Below are positions 18,621 through 28,089 of a DNA stretch of 64,000 nucleotides, piece after piece (position 1 is the stretch's first letter; each line of letters opens with the position of its first letter). Where the stretch lies: contig CAVWBB010000018.1 of the NCBI GenBank assembly GCA_963753115.1, positions 62,001 to 126,000 of the forward strand, in the 5' to 3' direction. The notes beneath the pieces are model-generated. The model had not been told where the DNA came from, did no database searches, and saw nothing but the letters and a program-made list of their open reading frames with translations. The DNA is from Bog-473 sp963753115. Its GTDB lineage: Bacteria > Actinomycetota > Acidimicrobiia > Acidimicrobiales > RAAP-2. The position numbers and the translations under genes were made by a program.

Positions 18621-19496
18621 ATGGATCAGGTGGACCTCGCGGAGGTGAGAACGCCAGAGGATGCGGCGCCGGAACCCATCGCCGCCGAACGTCCCGTCCG
18701 GCACCACCGGGTCCGCAACGTGCTCCTGGTCCTGCTCTCCCTGGTCATCATCTTCATTGTGGTCTCGATTGTGCTCACGCTCGAGGGAAGGGCCCATCCG
18801 GTGAGCATCAGCCAGGCCATCAACCGTTACCAATCAGACCCCGCGGCCACGCCGGGCACTCACCCGCCTCCCGGCGTGTACTCGTACCAGGGCTCGGGCA
18901 CCGACAGCCTGAGTCTCCCGCCCCTCTCCCAGGCCGAGGGGCCGACACTGCCGGGAACCGTCGAAGTCAAGAGCGACGGGTGCTGGAGCTTCCGCATCGA
19001 CTACTCCAGCAACCACTGGCAGAGCTGGACCTACTGCGGACGTCCCACCGGCCTCGTGGAAATAGGGGGACTGGTTTGGCAGCGCTGGATGGTCGGCCCC
19101 CTGGCCGAGACCAACCTGTCGACGTTGCGGTGTTCGCCGGGGTTGTTGAGCATCCCGTCAGCGCCGGCCGTGGACAAGACCTGGCCCGCCCGTTGCACCG
19201 GCACGTCGACGCAGGTCCATGGCACGTTGGTCACCGCCGGGGTCACCCGTTTCGTCGGGGAGCCGACCCTCTCCATCGACGGGCGGCAGGTCCCCGCGGT
19301 CCACGTCGAAGTGCAGTGGACACTGCGTGGCCCACAGGTCGGCACCGAACGCGACGACCTCTGGTTCGACGCGCAGTCCGGCCTCCCGCTCCAGAACCGC
19401 CGGAGCATCCTGGTCCACACAAAGACGCCGTTCGGTGCTTCCACCTACACCGAGAACGGGGAGTTCGTGCTTCGGTCCCTCGTCCCCAAGACCTGA
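18621..19496 (+). CDS. Single-pass membrane protein of unknown function
   Basis: 291 aa from the ATG at 18621 (GTG at 18609 is possible). About 35 cytoplasmic residues, one strong helix (VLLVLLSLVIIFIVVSIVLT), then an extracytoplasmic domain of about 230 residues rich in Trp, Thr and Ser with three to four cysteines. The outer domain is beta-rich in appearance (YSYQGSGTDSLSLP, then WTYCGRPTGLVEI). No family recognised. A 9-bp tandem repeat begins at its stop codon. Confidence 0.6.
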   Translation: MDQVDLAEVRTPEDAAPEPIAAERPVRHHRVRNVLLVLLSLVIIFIVVSIVLTLEGRAHPVSISQAINRYQSDPAATPGTHPPPGVYSYQGSGTDSLSLPPLSQAEGPTLPGTVEVKSDGCWSFRIDYSSNHWQSWTYCGRPTGLVEIGGLVWQRWMVGPLAETNLSTLRCSPGLLSIPSAPAVDKTWPARCTGTSTQVHGTLVTAGVTRFVGEPTLSIDGRQVPAVHVEVQWTLRGPQVGTERDDLWFDAQSGLPLQNRRSILVHTKTPFGASTYTENGEFVLRSLVPKT

Positions 19497-19542
19497 CGAC
19501 ACCGACGACACCGACGACACCGACGACACCGACGACACCGAC
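19495..19542. repeat. 9-bp tandem repeat (accgacgac), about five units
   Basis: Starts at the stop codon of the preceding gene and fills most of the gap to the convergent ATP-grasp gene. Four perfect accgacgac units start at 19501, with partial units on both sides. Confidence 0.9.
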
Positions 19543-19561
19543 GCGCTCACCGCCTCCCCAC

Positions 19562-20746
19562 CTACTCCCGCATCGTCTGGGTCTCCACAATGGCTTCCCA
19601 GCCGTCAGGGCTCAGCGCGTAGTTCGCCACAGCACCCGAAGAGAAGAAACGCCATGACCGCGGCCACGCCAGCGTCGCAAGGGCGGCCGCCGTCACCGGA
19701 ACGGCAGCGCGCAGGTCGTGGCGAACCGGGGTGAGCTCCTCGACGCTCCCCTCGTAGCTCGCCCTGTGCCGTGCGGCGTCGCGCAGCTCTCCCAGCACGC
19801 CGCGCCGTGCCCGGCCCGACTGGGCGGCGCCGAGCACCGCCAGCAACAGCTGATGGGTGGCCACGTCGGTCCGGCCGAGGGGCTGCGCCACCGGTTCTCG
19901 GCCGAGCGCCACGGCAAGAAGGGCGTCGACCATGTCCACCCCGGCGCGCCGCGCATTGCCGGGTTCCACCAGACGCGGATTGATGTCGATGAAGCAGGGC
20001 CCGTCGGCGCCCAGGATCACATCAGCAGACAGCGCGCCATGCCACAGCAGATGTGTCCCGAGCCGCCCGAGGTGTTCACGCACTGACGGAAGGTCCACGC
20101 TGCGCTTGTGGCTGGCCCCGCCGCTCGCCCCTTCCCGGACGCGCAGGTTGGCCGCACTGGCGACCAGCCGGCCGTGGTCGAACACGGTCTGGGCCATGAC
20201 CAGAGGGCCGTCGACACGTTCTTGGAGGAGGAACGGCTTCCCTTCCCATGCGAGCTCGGAGCGCCCCCGAACCTGTCGTATGCCGCTCGTGGCCGTGCCG
20301 ATGGGCGGCTTGCTGTAGGCAGGGAAACGGTCCCATTCCGCGAGGTCGCTCTCCTGGTGCACGACCACCGATGGAGGCTGCGGGATCCCGAGAGAGGCCA
20401 GTGTCGAGTAGGCGGAGATCTTGTCCTGCACCCGGGACAATGCCTCGAAGGTGGGAACGGCGGTCACCACAGGGGGCTGCGTTGCGGCCAGTACGGCGAC
20501 TTGCTCTTGGGTTGGGAAGAGCACGTCGAAACCACCACGTCGGTACACGTCGAGCGCGGCGTCCAGCCAAGCGAAGGGGTCTGCCCCGTAGGGAGGCACC
20601 TTGTGCAGTTTGGCCACGTGCCGGGTGAAACGCGTCAGGGCCAGCGGATCGGGTGTGAGAACCTCGACCCGATGTCCCGCCAAGGACAGCTCGGTGGCAA
20701 CCTGGCGGGCGGTCAGCCCCGAACCGTCGGTGAGCAGGACCCGCAC
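19562..20746 (-). CDS. ATP-grasp domain enzyme
   Basis: About 394 aa from a GTG at 20746; the open frame extends to 20932, so an earlier start is possible. N-terminal pre-ATP-grasp domain (VRVLLTDGSGLTARQVATEL), central ATP-grasp with the nucleotide-binding Lys region (FPAYSKPPIGTATSG) and FLLQERV, and the metal-binding end FIDINPRLVEPGN. This matches carboligase-type ATP-grasp enzymes that join a carboxylate to an amine or thiol. It is last in a minus-strand run with the SnoaL-like and YbjQ-like genes. Substrate unknown. Confidence 0.8.
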   Translation of the reverse strand: MRVLLTDGSGLTARQVATELSLAGHRVEVLTPDPLALTRFTRHVAKLHKVPPYGADPFAWLDAALDVYRRGGFDVLFPTQEQVAVLAATQPPVVTAVPTFEALSRVQDKISAYSTLASLGIPQPPSVVVHQESDLAEWDRFPAYSKPPIGTATSGIRQVRGRSELAWEGKPFLLQERVDGPLVMAQTVFDHGRLVASAANLRVREGASGGASHKRSVDLPSVREHLGRLGTHLLWHGALSADVILGADGPCFIDINPRLVEPGNARRAGVDMVDALLAVALGREPVAQPLGRTDVATHQLLLAVLGAAQSGRARRGVLGELRDAARHRASYEGSVEELTPVRHDLRAAVPVTAAALATLAWPRSWRFFSSGAVANYALSPDGWEAIVETQTMRE

Positions 20747-20837
20747 CTCGTCATCCTCGCAGCCCGATGGGTCGCTCAGGAGATCGCGTTCCTGCTCGTC
20801 GGTGAGCGGCCGGCGGCTCCGACCGCGTGGCCGCCGG

Positions 20838-21266
20838 TCAGCCGCCTTCGATGGCCCGCTCGAGTCCTTGCGTGATCTGCTGGGTGGGCTCGTTGGTGTC
20901 GAGGTAGTCGCGCCAGGCGGTGACCTTGCCATCGGCGTCCACGTCGATCACCGTGGCACCGGTCATCTTGATGGGGATGCCCGACTTGCCCTCGCCGGCG
21001 TGGAAGGTCGCCGTCCCCGTCCACTCGAAGACCGCCCAGTCCGCACCGCCACGGATGCGGTCCACGGTCTGGTTCCAGTCGGGAAAGATGGCGTCGGTGT
21101 CCCGGGCCACCTTGTGGAGGTCGGTCGTCCACGGCGTGACCGGATCGCAGAACCGGCCATTCGGAGCGAACAGGGCGGCGAAGTCGTCCGGCCCGTCGAT
21201 GGACTCGAACGTCTTGGCCCAGGCAGCCCAATCCCGCTCCCCCGCCTTCCCCTGCTGCGTGCTCAT
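20838..21266 (-). CDS. SnoaL/NTF2-like fold protein
   Basis: 142 aa. The sequence WAAWAKTFESIDGPDDFAAL followed by the PNGRFCDPVTPW segment is typical of SnoaL-like NTF2-fold domains with a cone-shaped pocket; the C-terminal strands (ATVIDVDADGKVTAWRDYLD) agree. Such proteins act as isomerases or hydrolases, or bind ligands without catalysis. Its ATG overlaps the stop of the upstream YbjQ-like gene (ATGA), placing it in that operon. Confidence 0.8.
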   Translation of the reverse strand: MSTQQGKAGERDWAAWAKTFESIDGPDDFAALFAPNGRFCDPVTPWTTDLHKVARDTDAIFPDWNQTVDRIRGGADWAVFEWTGTATFHAGEGKSGIPIKMTGATVIDVDADGKVTAWRDYLDTNEPTQQITQGLERAIEGG

Positions 21267-22153
21267 CGCTTCCGTCCCTTCCCCTGTCTGCTGCTGCGCA
21301 GGCTCTCCGCTTCGAAACTGACCACCGCGTCGTCGAGCGGCAGGACCAGCAGCGGCCGCACGAACTGGTGCGCCTCCGCCACGAGTTTGACCGCCGTCCC
21401 CCAGGCCGTAAAGCCGACCGCGTGGCGGGCGAAGCTCATCGGGCCCTCCGTGACCTTGACCTCGACCACGCCCTCGCCTCCGACCTCGAGGGCGGAACGC
21501 TGCATCTTCTCCATGGCGGACTCGCGGGCCGAGTACATCGCCTCGGTGTAGTTCGTCAGCTCCACGTTCTGCGTCGACTGCTTCATCGCCTGGCCGGCGG
21601 TGCGACGGGGGGCGTAGACGAAGCTCGCCCCGAAGGCGAGGCCGACGGGCATCCAGCCGGCCCGCTGCAGCAGGGTGAAGTCGCGGGCCGACAGATCCGA
21701 CACGAACGGTGCGGCGAGCGCGGCGTCTGTCCCCCTGGGGTCCTTCCCGTCCATCGGTCGCACCGCCGTGCCCACGAGCTCCACGTCGATGTGGTGCGTG
21801 CGCACCGACACATCCACCCGCACACCCACGACGCCGTGTCCGTGCACCTTGGCGCACTCGGCGCGCAGGACCCGTGAAGCCTGGTCCACTGCGGCGTTGT
21901 GCGCGTCGGAGGCCAGCGAGATGGCACCCCTCCCCCAGTTCCACACCCCGACCGGGACCGACACCACCGCCACGCCGCACACGAGGTCGAGCGGTTCCCA
22001 TCCGGCGGCGTGCAGCAGAAGGGCCTCGTCGACCGAGAGGTCCGAGGTGATGCCGCGTTCCCGGGACCGGGGGGCCGGTGTGGCCAGGGACTGGGCCCCA
22101 CGGAGCATCTCGGCGCGGACGTCCGGCACCGGGACCGTGTCCGTGTCCGTCAC
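21263..22153 (-). CDS. Two-domain YbjQ/UPF0145-like heavy-metal-binding protein (copy A)
   Basis: 296 aa from a GTG at 22153. Two YbjQ-like domains: the first begins GITSDLSVDEALLLHAAGWEPL, the second FVSDLSARDFTLLQRAGWMPVGL. Each has a membrane-like or core strand, then a helix of the type AMYSARESAMEKMQRSALEVG, a Gly-Val strand (GVVEVKV) and an ending strand with TAWGTAV. UPF0145 proteins form pentamers and are annotated as putative metal-binding. Coupled to gene B by a GTGA overlap and to the SnoaL-like gene by ATGA. Confidence 0.75.
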   Translation of the reverse strand: MTDTDTVPVPDVRAEMLRGAQSLATPAPRSRERGITSDLSVDEALLLHAAGWEPLDLVCGVAVVSVPVGVWNWGRGAISLASDAHNAAVDQASRVLRAECAKVHGHGVVGVRVDVSVRTHHIDVELVGTAVRPMDGKDPRGTDAALAAPFVSDLSARDFTLLQRAGWMPVGLAFGASFVYAPRRTAGQAMKQSTQNVELTNYTEAMYSARESAMEKMQRSALEVGGEGVVEVKVTEGPMSFARHAVGFTAWGTAVKLVAEAHQFVRPLLVLPLDDAVVSFEAESLRSSRQGKGRKR

Positions 22154-23121
22154 GACAGCCGCACCGTGGGCCTCGGCAGCACCACCGGGTCGAAGTCCTT
22201 GAAGCGCCGCATCCGGTTGCCCCGCAGGGTGCAGTCGATGACCTCGTCGCCGGCCGAGAGCTCGCGCGTGACGACGTCCATGGTCGCCCCGTGCAACTCG
22301 TCGCCCTGCAGCTGCTCGCGCACGTGCTTGCGGGCCAACTGGCGTGAGGCCATGTGCGCCTTGCTCACCTGCTCGACGAGGGCCGGGCCGCCCGACATGC
22401 CCCAGCCGCCCATGGAGCCCTCCATGTAGTACTCGGTCATGCAGTAGGCCCAGATCCGGACCGACGCCAGGGCCGCCACCACCGCCACCGGCATGAACCC
22501 CGCCTCGATCGACTTGGTCAGGCGTTGGCCCGCCAGGTAGGTGCTCCATGGGACGCCCCCGGCGGGCGGCGGCCCGCCCTCCACCGTCACCGCCGTCCCG
22601 AGGAAATGGAACTCGGTCGTCCCGGTGTCGGCCACGTTGGACACCCGGTCCACCACGCCGATCACGCCGTGGGCACCGAGGGTGCCGGCCTCTTCGAGCA
22701 TGCGGGCGTACGCCGTGCCGTAGCCCTGCGCCCAGGCCTCCTCGACCCAGGGCTGTTCGAGGTTCTGGCCCCATGACCGGTGCTCGTTGGAGACGAAGCC
22801 ATGCGGGCAGCGGTACGTCTCGGAGTACGCGCCCGGCGTCTGCTGCCCGCCGAGGTAGGGCGACAGGCCGCGCATGGCCCCCGCGCCGCCCGGCCCGTTC
22901 CAACCCCACTGCATGACGCAGAAGCCCTGCACCAGCGCGACGGGTTGGAGGCCGAGGTCGAGGCAGGCCGCGAAGTCGGGCACGGTGAGGCCCGAGGAGA
23001 ACGAGTTGGACTCCAGGCGTCGGACAGCGGCTTCGGGCAGGTCGCCCTCGGGGCCGCCGGAGGTGGTCGTCACGGCATCGGGCGGCGGGCCGTCCAGACC
23101 CCGCCCGTCCCCGTCGGACAT
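22150..23121 (-). CDS. Two-domain YbjQ/UPF0145-like protein (copy B, divergent)
   Basis: 323 aa. The same two-domain plan as its neighbours but more diverged: domain 1 (FSSGLTVPDFAACLDLGLQP, then GYGTAYARMLEEAGTLGAHG and FHFLGTAV) has a Trp/Gly-rich insert (QWGWNGPGGAGAMRG). Domain 2 has KSIEAGFMPVAVVAALASV and a Tyr/Met/Gly patch (EYYMEGSMGGWGMSGG). Possible metal or ligand residues differ from A and C, which suggests subunit specialisation. Its ATG overlaps the stop of C by one base (TGATG). Confidence 0.65.
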   Translation of the reverse strand: MSDGDGRGLDGPPPDAVTTTSGGPEGDLPEAAVRRLESNSFSSGLTVPDFAACLDLGLQPVALVQGFCVMQWGWNGPGGAGAMRGLSPYLGGQQTPGAYSETYRCPHGFVSNEHRSWGQNLEQPWVEEAWAQGYGTAYARMLEEAGTLGAHGVIGVVDRVSNVADTGTTEFHFLGTAVTVEGGPPPAGGVPWSTYLAGQRLTKSIEAGFMPVAVVAALASVRIWAYCMTEYYMEGSMGGWGMSGGPALVEQVSKAHMASRQLARKHVREQLQGDELHGATMDVVTRELSAGDEVIDCTLRGNRMRRFKDFDPVVLPRPTVRLS

Positions 23122-23984
23122 CAGTTGTCCAAGGAGATGATCGTGGTCGGCTTGGGGAGGGTGACCTCCCCGTCGCGCTTGGTCACCGCTGTGCCGAGCG
23201 CCAGGAACTCAATCGTGTGCGAGCCCCACTGGTGCGACTTCTCCTCCAGGCGCACGCCCACGATCCCGCTTGCCTCCAGCTGCGTCGCCTCGTCCTGCAT
23301 GCGCGTCATGGCGAGCTCGCGCGCCTCGTAGAGAGCCTGCGTGAAATTGGGTAGCTCGACGTTCTGGCCCATGGACCCGAGCGCCTGGGTGAACTTGCGA
23401 TGCGCGATGTGGAAGACGCACGTTCCCATGACGAGACCCTGCGGCACGTGCCCGGTCTGCATCAAGGTCCAGAAGTCCTGACCCGACAGGTCCGACGTGA
23501 AGGGCTTGCCCTGGACGTTGCGGTGCGACGTCCCGTCCTCGGCCTTCACTGCCGTGCCGAACGCGATGAACTCCGCCGAGTCGTTGCCCCACTCGTAGTA
23601 GTTGACGTCGAGGCGCACGCCGACGACGCCGTCGGCCCCGAGCTCCTCGGCCTCTTCCTCCATGCGGTTCATGGCGAGCTCGCGGGCGGTGTACATCGCC
23701 TCGGTGAGCTTGGTCAGCTCCTGGCTCTGGCCCCACTTCCGGGTCTGCAGGCCAATGTGGTAGATCGACGAGCCCATCACGAACCCCAGCGGGTGGAAGC
23801 CGGCCTCCTTGACGAGGAGGAACTCGTTGACCGAGAGGTCCGAGGTGAAGAGCCCGTGCTCCAACTCCTCCAGGCGGTGGGCGGCGTCCTTGGGGAGGTC
23901 GTGGAGGACGGGTGGCGGTGGTGCGGTGGGCGGTGGTGGTGCGGCTTGGGCCGGTCCGTCTTGCTGCGGCGGTTCCTCGGTCAC
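23121..23984 (-). CDS. Two-domain YbjQ/UPF0145-like heavy-metal-binding protein (copy C)
   Basis: 287 aa from a GTG at 23984. A Pro/Gln-rich N-terminal tail of about 40 residues, then two clear YbjQ-like domains: FTSDLSVNEFLLVKEAGFHP with AMYTARELAMNRMEEEAEEL, and FTSDLSGQDFWTLMQTGHVP with ALYEARELAMTRMQDEATQL; each ends with a FGTAV or LGTAV strand. This is the most canonical copy of the three. GTGA overlap with the upstream 164-aa gene. Confidence 0.78.
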   Translation of the reverse strand: MTEEPPQQDGPAQAAPPPPTAPPPPVLHDLPKDAAHRLEELEHGLFTSDLSVNEFLLVKEAGFHPLGFVMGSSIYHIGLQTRKWGQSQELTKLTEAMYTARELAMNRMEEEAEELGADGVVGVRLDVNYYEWGNDSAEFIAFGTAVKAEDGTSHRNVQGKPFTSDLSGQDFWTLMQTGHVPQGLVMGTCVFHIAHRKFTQALGSMGQNVELPNFTQALYEARELAMTRMQDEATQLEASGIVGVRLEEKSHQWGSHTIEFLALGTAVTKRDGEVTLPKPTTIISLDN

Positions 23985-24475
23985 GATTGGCCTCCGATCA
24001 CGATGTTCTCCAGCGCCACGCGCGTCTGCTCGCTGTGCGCCGCTTCCGTCTGCAAGGTGGTGAGGAGGCGGGTCAGCCAGACGTCCATCCCGACCTGCTC
24101 GCTGCGGATCCGGATGCCGCCCGAGGAGTGCCCGATGGTGCAACGGACGGTGCCCCCCTCGACGGCTGCCTCGAGGGTGTCGTCGCCGAGCATGATCCGC
24201 ACCGACTTGATCTCGTCGGACTTGCGGAAGCGCCCGGCGCGTTCGACGGTGATGCGATCGCCCAGTGCATCGGAGAGCTGGGCCACCAGCAGTTTGAGCA
24301 TGATCCGCAGGTCGGTGCTGTTCGACGCCAGCTGCGAGACGGCCATGCTGAGGTCGAAGGCGGCGTCCTCCGATCCGGACCCGGTCGTGGCGTCCATGCC
24401 CGCGCCCGTTCCGGCTCCCGCGCCCTCGATCGATCCACCTGGTGAGCCGGCAGGCTCCATTGACATCAGCCGCAT
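23981..24475 (-). CDS. Hypothetical protein, first gene of the YbjQ-like operon
   Basis: 164 aa; start could also be the ATG at 24466. A Gly/Ala/Thr-rich N-terminus of about 35 residues, then an alpha/beta domain with helices (SQLASNSTDLRIMLKLLVAQ) and strands (KSVRIMLGDDTLEAAVEG), and a final amphipathic helix. It may package or assemble the YbjQ-like proteins, since all are translated from overlapping codons, but that is inference. No family recognised. Confidence 0.6.
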   Translation of the reverse strand: MRLMSMEPAGSPGGSIEGAGAGTGAGMDATTGSGSEDAAFDLSMAVSQLASNSTDLRIMLKLLVAQLSDALGDRITVERAGRFRKSDEIKSVRIMLGDDTLEAAVEGGTVRCTIGHSSGGIRIRSEQVGMDVWLTRLLTTLQTEAAHSEQTRVALENIVIGGQS

Positions 24476-24560
24476 CGTACCGCCACCTCCCGGCGACGAT
24501 CCTGCGGGGTTGACCCTGCGGGCGGTCGGCGCGGCGGCGGTCGAGCGTGCGGGTGGAGAC

Positions 24561-25010
24561 TCAGGCCGGACGCGGCTCGCAGATCACCACCGGGATCTCG
24601 CGCCCGGCCTTCTTCTGGTAGCTGTCATAGCCCTTGTAGACGGCGACGATGTCGGGCCAGAGCGCCGCCTTCTCCTCCGGTGGCGCCGTCCGGGCCCGCA
24701 TCGCCCGGGTCTGGCCCTCCATGGTGATCTCGACGTCCGGATTGGCGACCAGATTGCGGTACCACTGGGGATCGCGGGTGTCGCCGCCCTTCGAGGCGAT
24801 CAGGATGACCCGGCTCTCGTCGTGGATCGGTGTGGTGAGCATGGTGGTCCTCGGCTCACCGGACTTGCGACCGATCGTCTGCAGCTCCACTCCCGGCATG
24901 CCGAAGAGGAGATTGGGCCAACGGCCGCCGGTCACCTTCAGCGCCGCCTTGTGCGTCAGGTTCAAGAGCTTGAAGCCGGCGTCGACTGCGGGCTTGCGTA
25001 GTTCGGTCAT
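24561..25010 (-). CDS. Deazaflavin (F420)-dependent nitroreductase family protein
   Basis: 149 aa, a single split-barrel domain. The Ddn-family opening (VELQTIGRKSGEPRTTMLT) contains the GRKSG motif that grips the F420 phosphate, and the core GGDTRDPQWYRNLVANPDV is characteristic. Such proteins reduce quinones, nitro compounds or other small molecules with reduced F420. Together with the LLM-type gene at 36756 it indicates an F420-using organism. Confidence 0.88.
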   Translation of the reverse strand: MTELRKPAVDAGFKLLNLTHKAALKVTGGRWPNLLFGMPGVELQTIGRKSGEPRTTMLTTPIHDESRVILIASKGGDTRDPQWYRNLVANPDVEITMEGQTRAMRARTAPPEEKAALWPDIVAVYKGYDSYQKKAGREIPVVICEPRPA

Positions 25011-25330
25011 CGTGGTCCTCGTCTCGGTGTCATCTCTCCGTCATCTCCGTCATCTGTCCGTCACACGCCCCGCTGTCCGAACGAACCTACTGGGAGCGGG
25101 CGTGGTCGTTTCACCGTGGACATGCGTGAACCACCCGATCTCAGGCGTGCGGACCGGCGCTGGCGGCGCCCGCGCCCAATACCCATACCCCGTTCGCTAC
25201 CATTGCCTGCGGCATCACTGGCTGCGGCATCGACCGTTGGCTGTGGCACCATTCGGTGCGGCATCATTGGCTGCGGCACTTCGCGTGGAATCGGTTGGGA
25301 ACGGCGACCACGAATCCAACAGGGAGAACG
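25011..25330. other. Intergenic region with imperfect tandem repeats
   Basis: No gene seen. At 25029-25063 the unit tccgtcatct recurs about three times. At 25201-25280 a unit of about 15 bases resembling gcggcatcattggct recurs five times with variations. The last bases hold AGGGAG at 25321, the likely ribosome site of the next gene. Confidence 0.7.
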
Positions 25331-27258
25331 GTGACCTTCTCACCGCGGGACATGCGACGTCATTGCTTCGCTGAAGTGCGGATCATCGCCGCCACTCTTG
25401 GCGCCCTCGTGGTCCTCCTGGGTGCCGCCGCCTCGGTTGGCATCGCTGCCGCGCCGCCGGCCAGCGCGGCCAACTGGGCGCCGGTGCGTTCCAACGACTT
25501 CCCTGACCCGAACATCCTCTCGTTCGGTGGCGTCTACTACGGCTTCGCCACGCAGAACTTCGCGCCGGCGAGCCAAACCATCAACATCCAGGTGTCGACG
25601 TCGCTCGACGGCGTGCACTGGACCCCGCTCAACACCGACGCGCTCCCCAGGCTCCCGGGCTGGGCCAAAGGCCGGGAACACCTGGGCGCCGAGCGTGGCC
25701 TACAACAACCACGGCGCCTTCGTCATGTACTACACCGCGACGGAAGCCTCGACGGGCGACCAGTGCATCGGCGTGGCCACCTCCGCGGTCCCGACCGGTC
25801 CCTACATCGACGCGAACTCACAACCCGTCGTCTGCGACAACGGATTCGACACGTCCCCCACCATCGACGAGGCGGACTACGGCGGCAGCATCGACCCCGA
25901 CATCTTCACCGACGACGCCGGCAGCTCGTACCTGCTCTGGAAGGACGACGGGAACCACATCGGCGCGCCGAACCATCATCTGGTCCGTGCCGCTGAACAC
26001 CAACCTCACCGGCACCACCGGGGCAATACCGACCCAGCTGATGCTCGGCGCCGACGAAGCCTGGCAGGGCGCCATCGTCGAAGGCCCCGACATGGTGGAG
26101 ACGCAGACCACGAGCGGTGCCACCACGACGGACCACTACTACCTCTTCTATGCCGGCAGCGACGAGGGCGCGTCGACCTACGCCATCGGGTGGGCCAGCT
26201 GTCCGGGTGGCCCGACGGTCGGCCACTGCACCGAGATGTCGACGACCGGGCCCCTCCTCTCCACCGCCCCGGGCATGTCGGGGCCGGGAGGGCCCGATGT
26301 CTACCAAGTGCCCCCGGGATCGGGGAACTACGTCATGGCCCTGGCCGCCTGGCAGGGCAACACCATCGGCTATCTGAGCTGCGGTATCCGGCCCATGTAC
26401 CTGGCCCAGCTCACCTTCGCCCCTTCCGGCGGCCCGCCTGCGCTGACGCCGTACACCAACGCCTCGCCGGCCACCAGCCCCTCCTGCCCGCAGCCGGTCC
26501 GCCCGGCGCCTGGATACTGGCAGGTCGCCTCCGACGGTGGCATCTTCAGCTTCGGCGCCGCCCAGTTCTACGGGTCGACGGGGTCGACCAAGCTCAACGA
26601 GCCCGTCGTGGGCATGGCCGCCACGGGGAACGGCGGCGGGTACTGGCTGGTGGCGAGCGACGGCGGCGTGTTCGCCTACGGCAACGCGCAGTTCTTCGGG
26701 TCGACCGGCAGCATCAGGCTGAACAAACCGATCATCGGCCTCATCCCCACCCTCGACGACGGGGGCTACTGGTTGATCGCCAGCGACGGCGGCGTCTTCG
26801 CCTACGGCGACGCCAAGTTCTACGGCTCCCTGGGCGCCGGAGGTGCCTCTTCTCCCGTGACCGCCGCCGCGCCCGCCTTCCTCGATGGCGGGTACTGGAT
26901 CGTCGACGCCAACGGCCAGGTCTTCAGCTTCGGCAACGCCCACTTCCAAGGCCAGCCGTCCTGGGCGCCCGGCGGCTACCGCATCACCGGCATGGCGCCG
27001 ACGGCCAGCTCGAACGGCTACTGGCTCGCCAGCGCCAACGGCAACGTGGCCGACTTCGGCGACGCGGCGTCCTACGGCTCCATGGTGGGCACCCCGCTGA
27101 ACTCGCCCGTGGTCGGCATGGCGGCCAACGCGGACGGCGACGGTTACTGGCTCCAGGGGTCCGACGGCGGCATCTTCACCTTCGGGCACGCCGAGTTCTA
27201 CGGCTCCATGGGCGGTCGACATCTCAACGCGCCCATGGTCGGCATCGCAGCCACCTAA
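25331..27258 (+). CDS. Secreted GH43-like protein with six-repeat C-terminal propeller-like domain, frameshifted
   Basis: Starts at GTG 25331 (AGGGAG upstream) or ATG 25352. Signal peptide IIAATLGALVVLLGAAASVG. A five-bladed GH43-like domain follows: DFPDPNIL (first Asp), TWAPSVAYNN, GGSIDPDIFTDDAG (second Asp) and AWQGAIVEGP (Glu), the acidic trio of the fold. Two extra bases break it: one in gccaaaggccggg near 25672 and one in ccgaacc near 25971; removing both restores a single frame. Residues encoded by 26512-27255 form six repeats of about 42 aa of the type GYWLVASDGGVFAYGNAQF, widespread in Acidimicrobiia and probably a propeller. Polysaccharide binding or cleavage is inferred. Confidence 0.75.
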
Positions 27259-27263
27259 CGCCG

Positions 27264-28089
27264 CTAGAAGCCCGTCCCTCCCGTACCGCCGGCCGTGGTC
27301 GGCGTCGTGGTGGGCGGTGGCTTTGGCGGTGCGGTGGTGGGCGGCGAGGTCGGAGGCGGCGTCGACGCATGCGTCGTCGGCGTGACGGCCGGTGCCGGAG
27401 AGACCGTCGATCCCGAGCCCTGCGTCGTCGGTGTCGCCGGCTGCGTCGTGTGTCGCCGGCTGCGTCGTCGGCGCACTCGGCGCCCCAGTGGTCGGGGTGG
27501 TCGGTGTCGTGGCCGTCAGCGGGGCGGCGTTCGAGGCCGGGATCCCGCTCTTCAACGCGGCGAACCAGACCTTGCCCACGTTCTGCCCGAGCGCCTGCCC
27601 CTTCTTCTTGTCCCCTTCGAAGCGGTAGAGCGGGATCTTGTGGAACGCCACCTGCCAGTGCCCGTTGCCCATCTTCATGACCGCCAGGCCCTTCACGCCC
27701 TTCGGTCCCGACACGTGGGCGCCCTTCGACGCCAGGAGGGGCGGCCAGATTTTGGCGCAGGCGCCCGTGCACGCCGACGTTCCCGGCGTGTCCTCGGTGA
27801 AGCGGTACAGCGTCAGGCCCGAGGCCGTGGTGAGCACGGTCCCGACGCCCGCCACCTTGGCGGTCGACACCTTGATGTGCTTGGGCTGTGACGACGAGGC
27901 CGAGGCGGTCCCGGCGGGCACCGCCAGGACCAGGGCGAGTGCGGATGCCGCGGTGACCATGCCACCGACGGAGAGAGCCCCGGCAACGGCCCGACCCCAG
28001 ACATGTCGGGCCCCGCCTGCCGGGACTCTCCCCGCCATCCCGCCACCTGAACCTGTTTTGGTACCCCCGCTACGTCCGCCCGTTTGCAT
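27264..28089 (-). CDS. Secreted repeat lipoprotein-like protein (COG4315 type), frameshifted
   Basis: About 270 aa. Signal sequence (VTAASALALVLAVPAGTASA), then two copies of the COG4315 'secreted repeat': GLTLYRFTEDTPGTSACTG followed by CAKIWPPLLA, and WQVAFHKIPLYRFEGD. These carry Tyr and Cys pairs. A Thr/Pro-rich tail follows. Near 27450 a repeat (cgacgcagccggcgacac) has lost one base, shifting the frame; correcting it ends the protein at the TAG at 27264-27266 with TGF. The open frame otherwise runs on as an artefact. Convergent with the GH43-like gene. Function unknown. Confidence 0.7.

Noticed and set aside
25906..28089. A 727-codon minus-strand open frame across the GH43/propeller gene.
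   Set aside because: Only its first third (27450-28089) is a real protein; the rest is antisense to a gene with clear domains and is a product of high GC content.
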